6,689 nt of DNA from positions 1-6,689 of the forward strand of contig CAMBRH010000198.1 in assembly GCA_945870115.1 (NCBI GenBank), given 5' to 3'. The position numbers were made by a program, and so were the translations under genes. This DNA is from Chitinophaga pinensis (GTDB lineage Bacteria > Bacteroidota > Bacteroidia > Flavobacteriales_D > Crocinitomicaceae). Below are positions 1 to 5,423 of this stretch, piece after piece; within the stretch, counting starts at the first letter, position 1, and the number at the start of each line of letters is the position of its first letter. The notes beneath the pieces were generated by a model. That model saw nothing but the letters and a program-made list of their open reading frames with translations, made no database searches and was not told where the DNA came from.

Positions 1-926
1 ATACTTTTGGGGAATTAAATCAGTATTCAAAAGTTGTATGGGTTTGCCATGCTTTAACAGCAAATTCAGACGTAAGCGACTGGTGGAATGGACTTTTTGG
101 TGCAAACGACTATTTTGACAAAGAAGAATATTTTGTCGTATGTGCAAATATTATCGGTTCATGTTATGGTTCAACAGGTCCTTTGAGTGAAAAATCGAAT
201 GGAGAAAAGTTTTTTCAAAATTTCCCCTTGATTACTCCGAGAGACATGGCAAATGCGCATGAATTATTAAGGGAAAAATTAAATATTTCTGAAATAAATT
301 TGTTAATTGGCTCATCTTTAGGCGGTCAACAAGCTCAAGAATTTTCAATAATTTTAAAAGAAAAATTAAAAAATTTAATTCTTATTGCAACAAATGCTTT
401 TCATTCTCCATTTGGAATTGCTTTCAACGAAGCGCAAAGATTGGCAATTTCTGCAGATTCAACCTTTGAATTAAATTTAGAAAATGGTGGCGAAAAGGGT
501 TTAAAAGCAGCACGAAGCATAGCCATGTTAAGCTATCGTTCTTATGAAGGTTACAACAAAACTCAAAGTGAGCAGGATTTGAACAAAACAGACAATTTCA
601 AAGCTTCATCCTATCAAAATTATCAAGGACAAAAATTAGTAAACCGTTTCAATGCTTACTCATATTGGACTTTAACCAAAGCAATGGATTCACACAATGT
701 TGGAAGAAACAGAACTTCAATAAGAGATGCTTTGGAAGAAATATCAGCAAAAACATTGGTAATTGGAATTTCAAGCGACCTACTTTTTCCACTAAGTGAA
801 CAAGAATTTTTAGCAAAAACAATTCCAAATGCGACATTCAAAATCATCGACTCAATTTTCGGTCATGATGGTTTTTTAGTAGAAACAGAAAAATTAGAAG
901 AAATAATAAATGAATTTTTAACATAA
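1..926 (+). CDS. metX: MetX-type homoserine O-acyltransferase (acetyltransferase likely), 5'-partial
   Basis: An alpha/beta-hydrolase-fold acyltransferase that should convert homoserine to its O-acyl (probably O-acetyl) ester in the cytoplasm, activating it for methionine synthesis. The frame is open from base 3, so the gene begins outside the window; 307 residues are visible and I estimate 20-30 are missing. Visible residues 16-28 (HALTANSDVSDWW) and 49-60 (NIIGSCYGSTGP) are hallmark MetX segments. The nucleophile elbow GSSLGGQQ places the catalytic Ser at about 105. The other triad members fit Asp 259 (SSDLLFP) and His 288 (GHDGFL). The YRSYEGYN and NRFNAYSYW segments also fit the family. 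The elbow differs from the more usual GGSMGGMQ. The acyl donor (acetyl- or succinyl-CoA) cannot be decided from sequence alone; acetyl is the usual assumption for this branch. It lies 42 nt before homoserine dehydrogenase, its substrate supplier. Confidence 0.9.
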   Translation, partial: TFGELNQYSKVVWVCHALTANSDVSDWWNGLFGANDYFDKEEYFVVCANIIGSCYGSTGPLSEKSNGEKFFQNFPLITPRDMANAHELLREKLNISEINLLIGSSLGGQQAQEFSIILKEKLKNLILIATNAFHSPFGIAFNEAQRLAISADSTFELNLENGGEKGLKAARSIAMLSYRSYEGYNKTQSEQDLNKTDNFKASSYQNYQGQKLVNRFNAYSYWTLTKAMDSHNVGRNRTSIRDALEEISAKTLVIGISSDLLFPLSEQEFLAKTIPNATFKIIDSIFGHDGFLVETEKLEEIINEFLT

Positions 927-950
927 AAGTCAAGACAATTTTGACTTTTT
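925..950 (+). terminator. Inverted repeat with T-run between metX and hom (weak terminator or attenuator)
   Basis: AAAAGTCAA (925-933) is perfectly complementary to TTGACTTTT (941-949), giving a 9-bp stem with a 7-nt loop. The T-run ends at 950. The stem starts inside the metX stop codon (924-926). Only two of the nine pairs are G-C, and the T-run is mostly part of the stem, so this is a weak terminator at best. It may instead attenuate read-through into hom or stabilise the metX 3' end. Confidence 0.45.
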
Positions 951-968
951 AATCTAAAAAAAGAAAAA

Positions 969-2213
969 ATGAGAAATAAATTAAACATAGGATTATTTGG
1001 TTTTGGTTGTGTAGGAAACGGATTATATGAAGTTTTAAACCAATCCAATTTGCTAGACGCAACAATTAAAAAAATTGTCGTAAAAAACCCAAACAAAGCT
1101 CGTTCAATCGCAAAAGAAAATTTTTCTTACGATAAATCAGACATACTTTTGGACAATGAGATTAACCTTGTTGTAGAATTAATTGATGATGCAAGAGCAG
1201 CGTTTTTGATAGTTTCAGAAGCTTTAAAACGAGGAAAACACGTTGTTACTGCAAATAAAAAAATGATTGCAGAAAATTATGAAGAGTTATTAAACTTAGC
1301 AAAAGCGAACAAAGTTTCTTTACTTTACGAAGCGTCAGTTGGCGGTAGTATTCCGATTATCAGAAACTTAGAAGAATATTACAACAACGATTCATTGTCT
1401 GGAATTCAAGGAATTGTGAACGGTACAACAAATTATATTTTGACACAAACAAATTCTGGTAAAGATTACGAAACTGCTTTAGCTGAAGCACAAGAATTAG
1501 GATTTGCAGAATCAGATCCAACTTTGGATGTAGATGGTTTTGATTCGAAATACAAATTATTAATTTTAATAAAACATGCTTTTGGTTTAACTTTAAAACC
1601 AGACGATATTTTCAATTACGGAATCAGAAATATCAAAGCACAAGATGTAAAATATGCTACAGAAAAAGGATTTAGAATCAAATTATTCTCAAGAACTGAA
1701 AAATTCGGAAATCATTTAGCTGGCTTTGTAGCTCCTCATTTTATCAAAGAGGACAATGTTGCCTACAATGTAAATAATGAATTTAATTCTGTTTCTGTGG
1801 AAGCTTTATTTTCTGATAAACAATTATTTTTAGGAAAAGGAGCTGGAGCTTATCCAACTGCAAGTGCTGTTTTATCTGATGTTTCGGCACTTCAATACGA
1901 TTATGCGTATGAATACAAAAAAACAAATGAAAATGATGTTTTAAATTTTACGGATGATTTTTTCTTAAAAATTTACATTGGCTCTGAATTTATCGAAGCA
2001 ATTCAAGAAATTCCATTTTACAACATTGATGAAATTTTTCAAAGTAAATCTTACAATTTTCAAACTGGTTGGGTGAAATTTTCAGAATTAAAACAATTTA
2101 ATTTCAATAATTTATCAAACTTGTTTTTTGCTGTTTTACCAGAACCATTTTTAAATGAATCTGATTTTGAAAATATCGCTGATGAGAAATTATTTTTGCA
2201 AGTATTTAATTAA
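969..2213 (+). CDS. hom: Homoserine dehydrogenase, monofunctional
   Basis: NAD(P)H-dependent reduction of aspartate semialdehyde to homoserine, the branch point to methionine and threonine. The N-terminal Rossmann fold shows GFGCVG at residues 11-16 and TANK at 94-97. The catalytic region follows, with YEASVGGSIPII (120-131), GIVNGTTNYILT (148-159) and AESDPTLDVDGFDSKYKL (180-197). Asp192 and Lys196 match the family's catalytic Asp/Lys pair, and Asp187 also fits. No aspartokinase domain is fused, unlike enterobacterial ThrA. From about residue 315 to 414 there is a divergent C-terminal region where many homologues carry a regulatory ACT domain; I cannot recognise an ACT signature. ELIDDARAAF (70-79) replaces the common ELIGG-type segment, a variant I associate with flavobacterial enzymes. 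The ATG start follows an A-rich leader, with no Shine-Dalgarno. The assignment is firm; the symbol hom is used because the enzyme is monofunctional. Confidence 0.95.
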   Translation: MRNKLNIGLFGFGCVGNGLYEVLNQSNLLDATIKKIVVKNPNKARSIAKENFSYDKSDILLDNEINLVVELIDDARAAFLIVSEALKRGKHVVTANKKMIAENYEELLNLAKANKVSLLYEASVGGSIPIIRNLEEYYNNDSLSGIQGIVNGTTNYILTQTNSGKDYETALAEAQELGFAESDPTLDVDGFDSKYKLLILIKHAFGLTLKPDDIFNYGIRNIKAQDVKYATEKGFRIKLFSRTEKFGNHLAGFVAPHFIKEDNVAYNVNNEFNSVSVEALFSDKQLFLGKGAGAYPTASAVLSDVSALQYDYAYEYKKTNENDVLNFTDDFFLKIYIGSEFIEAIQEIPFYNIDEIFQSKSYNFQTGWVKFSELKQFNFNNLSNLFFAVLPEPFLNESDFENIADEKLFLQVFN

Positions 2214-2215
2214 TT

Positions 2216-2250
2216 AGACACAAGACTTCAGGACGTAAGACTTAAGACTT
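2216..2250. repeat. Degenerate heptamer array, core AAGACTT
   Basis: Three exact copies of AAGACTT lie at 2222-2228, 2237-2243 and 2244-2250, with degenerate units around them. The core GAC recurs at 2217, 2224, 2232, 2239 and 2246, a step of 7-8 nt. The array begins immediately after the hom stop codon. Its function is unknown. The rest of the 127-nt gap (2251-2340) is very A/T-rich and shows no gene and no convincing terminator. Confidence 0.6.
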
Positions 2251-2340
2251 TAATTTATTTATAAACATATTTTATTGTTTTTAAACTAAAAAATCATTTA
2301 ATTCTCAATTTTTCACTTTTAATTCTAAACTTTATTAAAC

Positions 2341-2832
2341 ATGAACAAAGAACCTTTAGCTTGGTATATCGCTGGTCCATTGATTGGATTGATTGTACCC
2401 CTTTTATTAATCTTGAGGGAAAAACAATTTGGCGTTTCTTCGTCTTATCGCTATTTAATTTCATTAATTACGAAGAAACCGAGTTATTTTTCTTACGATA
2501 ACAAAGCTGATTCATGGCAAATTCAATTTGCTTTGGGATTAATCGGAGTTGGATTATATTATTTTTTCACAAATGATTCTGATTTCTTTTTCAATGAAGA
2601 TTTAAAAAATAATTTTCCAGTTGATTTCTATTCACTTGAAAATTGGTTTATTTTTCTTGGCGGTGGATTTTTAGTTGGATTTGGAGCACGTTACTCAAAT
2701 GGCTGTACTGCAGGACATTGTATCATGGGAATGTCACAGCTCTCCCCTGCTTCATTTATTGCAACAATTGGCTTTTTTATAGGAGGCTTAATTGTTGCAC
2801 ATTTTGTTAATCCAATATTATTCTCTTACTAA
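2341..2832 (+). CDS. YeeE/YedE-type sulfur transporter, first half-size subunit
   Basis: An inner-membrane protein of the YeeE/YedE (Sulf_transp) family, 163 residues, about half the length of full YeeE/TsuA proteins. Hydrophobic segments lie near residues 8-25, 62-76, 102-118 and 138-157. The family signature GFGARYSNGCTAGHCIMG spans 113-130 and contains the only two cysteines, Cys122 and Cys127. The characterised relative TsuA imports thiosulfate and uses pore cysteines. Half-size members usually occur as adjacent pairs, as here, and are thought to assemble together. The loop after QFGVSSSYR (29-37) has no cysteine, although I recall many homologues carrying some there. The substrate is inferred: thiosulfate or another reduced-sulfur species fits the methionine-gene setting. 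The ATG is the first in frame after a long A/T-rich gap. The next gene starts after one base. Confidence 0.88.
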   Translation: MNKEPLAWYIAGPLIGLIVPLLLILREKQFGVSSSYRYLISLITKKPSYFSYDNKADSWQIQFALGLIGVGLYYFFTNDSDFFFNEDLKNNFPVDFYSLENWFIFLGGGFLVGFGARYSNGCTAGHCIMGMSQLSPASFIATIGFFIGGLIVAHFVNPILFSY

Positions 2833-2833
2833 A

Positions 2834-3259
2834 ATGAAAAAAATTACAAACATAATCATAAGTATCAGTTTGGGTGCATTTTTAGGATTTATCCTGACAG
2901 AATCTCAAGCAATTTCTTGGTATCGCATTCAAGAAATGTTTCATTTTCAATCATTTCATATGTTTGGACTTTTAGGTTCAGCAGTTGTTACTGGTGCTTT
3001 AAGTTTGATTATTATTAAGAAACTTAAAATTAAAAGTGTGAACAATAGCCCTATCAAATTAAAAGACAAACCTTTAACTTGGAAAGCCAATTTATTTGGT
3101 GGAATTTTATTTGGTTTAGGCTGGGGATTAACAGGAGCATGCTCTGCCCCACTCTTCATTTTAGTCGGACTTTCATGGAAATTAGGCTTACTTTTATTGC
3201 TTGGAGTATTGTCAGGAACATTTTTTTATGCACTTTTGAAAGATAAATTACCTCATTAA
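2834..3259 (+). CDS. YeeE/YedE-type sulfur transporter, second half-size subunit (DUF6691-like)
   Basis: The partner of the preceding gene: 141 residues with four apparent membrane segments near 4-22, 43-61, 86-111 and 113-135. The conserved GLGWGLTGACSAP motif (94-106) holds the protein's only cysteine, Cys103, and corresponds to the repeat motif in the other half. Glu23 after the first helix (TESQ) also looks family-typical. The ATG at 2834 was chosen over an upstream in-frame TTG at 2792, because it starts one base after the previous stop, has an A-rich leader and gives the normal MKK...LGAFLGF N-terminus. The upstream start would add 14 residues overlapping the previous gene. Together the two subunits probably form one permease with pseudo-twofold symmetry, importing a sulfur compound into the cytoplasm. 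The pairing is strongly supported by context; the substrate is inferred. Confidence 0.87.
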   Translation: MKKITNIIISISLGAFLGFILTESQAISWYRIQEMFHFQSFHMFGLLGSAVVTGALSLIIIKKLKIKSVNNSPIKLKDKPLTWKANLFGGILFGLGWGLTGACSAPLFILVGLSWKLGLLLLLGVLSGTFFYALLKDKLPH

Positions 3260-3261
3260 AA

Positions 3262-3678
3262 ATGAAAATTATACTTAAGAGATTAAACGACAAACTTGCA
3301 TTTCAAGCTTCAAATTCTGAAGGGAATTTAGTTAACTCCGATGCGAATCCAGCAATTGGAGGAGAAAATTTGGGAATGCGTCCAATGGAATTATTGCTTT
3401 CAAGTATGATTTCTTGTGCAAGCATTGACATTTTATTGATTCTAAAGAAAAAAAGAATCGAACTTTCAAACTACGAAGTGATTGCTGAAGGAAATCGCAA
3501 AGAGGGTGTTCCTTCGCCTTTTGAAAAAATTCATGTGCTTTTTAAAATTGGGGAAAATGATCCAATTGATCAAGTTGAAAAAGCTGTTATTCTTAGTTTA
3601 GAAAAATATTGTTCTGTTTCAGCAAGTTTAGCCAAAGAAATTAAAATAACGCATCAAATTATTCAAGAAAATGTCTAA
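3262..3678 (+). CDS. OsmC-family two-cysteine protein
   Basis: A cytoplasmic OsmC/Ohr-fold protein of 138 residues, a normal length for the family. Signature segments are GMRPMELLLSSMISC (38-52) and LSLEKYCSVSASL (111-123), which place the reactive Cys52 and resolving Cys117; there are no other cysteines. Classical OsmC/Ohr members reduce organic hydroperoxides through this pair, and some handle sulfane sulfur or persulfides. The MRPMELLLS and EKYCSV form belongs to the general YhfA/OsmC-like group rather than to Ohr, so a hydroperoxidase role should not be assumed. It starts 2 nt after the transporter pair and overlaps the sulfhydrylase gene by 8 nt, so it is co-expressed with sulfur import and homocysteine synthesis. 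A role in sulfur relay or in protection from reactive sulfur is my inference from this position. Confidence 0.9.
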   Translation: MKIILKRLNDKLAFQASNSEGNLVNSDANPAIGGENLGMRPMELLLSSMISCASIDILLILKKKRIELSNYEVIAEGNRKEGVPSPFEKIHVLFKIGENDPIDQVEKAVILSLEKYCSVSASLAKEIKITHQIIQENV

Positions 3679-4864
3679 AAATAAATCATCTGAATTTCTG
3701 AAATCATCAAAAAAAGAAACCCTAGCAATCAGAAAACACATTGAAAGAACGAGCCAAAAGGAACATTCAAATCCTTTGTTTTTGACAAGTAGTTTTACCT
3801 TTGATTCTGCCGAAGAAATGGCTGCTGTTTTTGCTGATGAACAGGAAGGAAACATTTATTCACGTTATTCAAATCCGAATGTACAGGAATTGATCGACAA
3901 AGTTGCTTTACTTGAAAATGCCGAAACAGGTTGGGCAACTTCTACTGGAATGGCTGCAATTTTCACAACTTTTGGTGCCTTGCTGAAAGCTGGTGATCAC
4001 ATTGTTTCAAGTCGATCAGTTTTTGGCTCAACACATAGATTGTTTACAGAAATTTTCCCAAAATGGGGAATTACAACAACTTATGTTGACGCCTTGGATT
4101 ATGAAGGCTACAAAAATGCCATTCAAGAAAATACCAAAATTTTGTATTTAGAATCTCCTTCAAATCCTGCTTTAGAAATTATCGACATTGAAAAAGTAGG
4201 AAAAATTTGTAAAAAAGCCAATATTTTATTTGTTGTTGACAATTGTTTTGCGACTCCAATTTTACAAAGACCTCTGGATTTAGGAGCGCATATTTCAATT
4301 CATTCAACCACAAAATTTATGGATGGACAAGGCAGAACCTTAGGTGGATTGATTTTAGGAAGCAAAGAATTAATTACAAAAATTGAAGCTTTTGCTCGTC
4401 ACACTGGTCCAGCTTTAAGCCCGTTTAATGCGTGGATAATTTCAAAATCCATCGAAACTTTGCACATTCGAGTGGAAAGAATGACTGAAAATGCGCTTAA
4501 AATCGCCAAAAAATTAGAAAAAATTGATTCAATTTCGTGGGTGAAATATCCGTTTTTAGAAAGTCATCCAAATTATAAAATTGCAAAAAAACAAATGTTT
4601 GGTGGAGGTGCAATCGTAAGTTTTGAAATTAAAGGAGGTTTAGAAGCTGGAAGAAAATTTTTGAATAAATTGGAATTATTTTCTTTAACTCCCAATTTAG
4701 GTGACGCAAAAAGTATTGCCACTCATCCTGCCTCAACAACTCACTCAAAGTTAAAACCTGAAGAAAGATTGTCTGTTGGTATTTCTGACGGATTAGTTCG
4801 ACTTTCAATTGGTTTAGAACATGTTGATGATATCTGGCGAGATTTAAAAAATGCTTTAAAGTAA
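3671..4864 (+). CDS. metZ: O-acylhomoserine sulfhydrylase (MetZ type, PLP-dependent)
   Basis: A Cys/Met-metabolism PLP enzyme of fold type I, 397 residues and full length. It should condense O-acylhomoserine with sulfide to give homocysteine in the cytoplasm. The PLP lysine is Lys215 in HSTTKFMDGQGRTLGG (211-226), a form characteristic of MetZ. Asp190 (VVDNCFATP) should bind the pyridine nitrogen. YSRYSNPN (63-70) supplies phosphate-contacting residues of the neighbouring subunit, and Arg377 (GLVRLSIG) should bind the substrate carboxylate. NLGDAKSIATHPASTTH (342-358) carries the GDAKS form seen in sulfhydrylases rather than the form common in cystathionine gamma-synthases. MetZ was named for O-succinylhomoserine; with a MetX-type activator in the same cluster, O-acetylhomoserine is the more likely substrate. 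Its ATG lies inside the end of the OsmC gene, suggesting translational coupling. The stop is one base from the convergent neighbour. Confidence 0.93.
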   Translation: MSKNKSSEFLKSSKKETLAIRKHIERTSQKEHSNPLFLTSSFTFDSAEEMAAVFADEQEGNIYSRYSNPNVQELIDKVALLENAETGWATSTGMAAIFTTFGALLKAGDHIVSSRSVFGSTHRLFTEIFPKWGITTTYVDALDYEGYKNAIQENTKILYLESPSNPALEIIDIEKVGKICKKANILFVVDNCFATPILQRPLDLGAHISIHSTTKFMDGQGRTLGGLILGSKELITKIEAFARHTGPALSPFNAWIISKSIETLHIRVERMTENALKIAKKLEKIDSISWVKYPFLESHPNYKIAKKQMFGGGAIVSFEIKGGLEAGRKFLNKLELFSLTPNLGDAKSIATHPASTTHSKLKPEERLSVGISDGLVRLSIGLEHVDDIWRDLKNALK

Positions 4865-4865
4865 T

Positions 4866-5402
4866 TTACTCTTCGCTTGAAATTGATTGAACTTTTTTTT
4901 CTCTCATCTCTCTGATTTCTTTTTTGAAAAATAAAAACCAAATTAATATTGCACAGATTACATACCAAGTAATTACTGCCAAAAATAAAAGAAAAGGAAT
5001 GAAATCATCGAAATCTAATCTTGAATTATTTGAATATGATTTTTGATAATTATAAGAATCGATTGCATTATAAATAATAATTCCTTCAATCACAGCAAAA
5101 GTCAAAACTGCCATAAAAATATGGATTTTATTCAATTTTCTAAACTGTAGTTTAAATGATAGGTTTTGATTATTAAATCGAATATTTGAGATAGTCAAAG
5201 TAATCATTGTTGGAAGTGAAATTAATGCACTAATTAACATTGAAAGTAAGACTCCCCAAAGTATTTCACTCACAATAAAATCAGGTGAACTCATTCCTTT
5301 ATTTTCAAAAAACTGAACAATAAAAAACCCAAGGACTAAACCCAAACTGCCAATAAAAACGGTTGTTAACCAAGCTAAAAATATTTTTCCAGTATTTATC
5401 AT
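4866..5402 (-). CDS. Four-helix membrane protein of unknown function
   Basis: I do not recognise this 178-residue protein. It shows four hydrophobic helices near residues 7-31, 44-72, 93-113 and 134-159. The loop between helices 2 and 3 (73-92) is basic (Arg75, Lys84, Arg88, Lys89, Lys92), and so is the C-terminal tail (KKEIREMREKK, 160-170). The loop between helices 3 and 4 is polar and acidic (LDFDDF, 129-134). By the positive-inside rule both ends should be cytoplasmic. No catalytic motif, cysteine pair or signal-peptidase site is evident; the only cysteine is Cys150, inside helix 4. The gene follows the MFS transporter by 21 nt on the same strand, so it is probably co-transcribed with it, though no functional link is shown. 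The ATG at 5402 is preceded by a short A/T leader and gives a sensible N-terminus leading into the first helix. Confidence 0.8.
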   Translation of the reverse strand: MINTGKIFLAWLTTVFIGSLGLVLGFFIVQFFENKGMSSPDFIVSEILWGVLLSMLISALISLPTMITLTISNIRFNNQNLSFKLQFRKLNKIHIFMAVLTFAVIEGIIIYNAIDSYNYQKSYSNNSRLDFDDFIPFLLFLAVITWYVICAILIWFLFFKKEIREMREKKVQSISSEE

Positions 5403-5423
5403 AAAGTAAATATAGTTTTTATT

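Noticed and set aside
183..185. TTG at 183 as the start of a shorter MetX protein
   Set aside because: The same frame is open to the window edge and encodes conserved MetX segments upstream (HALTANSDVSDWW, GSCYGSTGP), so 183 is an internal leucine codon and the gene is cut by the window start.
649..1096. Minus-strand open frames opposite metX and hom (649-837, 656-847, 863-1096)
   Set aside because: They lie antisense to well-supported genes, have low-complexity compositions and show no recognisable domain.
2251..2340. A standard Bacteroidota promoter (TAnnTTTG with -33 TTTG) before the transporter pair
   Set aside because: No exact TAnnTTTG occurs in the gap. TATTTTAT and TAAACTTTA are only partial matches, so no promoter is annotated.
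2792..2833. Upstream TTG start for the second transporter subunit
   Set aside because: It would add 14 residues overlapping the first subunit. The ATG at 2834 gives a normal N-terminus and typical operon spacing.
4858..4868. Palindrome AGTAATTTACT at the metZ/membrane-protein junction as a bidirectional terminator
   Set aside because: The stem is four or five A/T-rich pairs with almost no loop, and most of it follows trivially from two convergent TAA stops being complementary.
5404..5411. Minus-strand TATATTTA as a promoter for the four-helix protein
   Set aside because: It matches TAnnTTTG except at the last base, but it sits almost on the ATG, lies in a 21-nt operonic gap and has no supporting -33 element.
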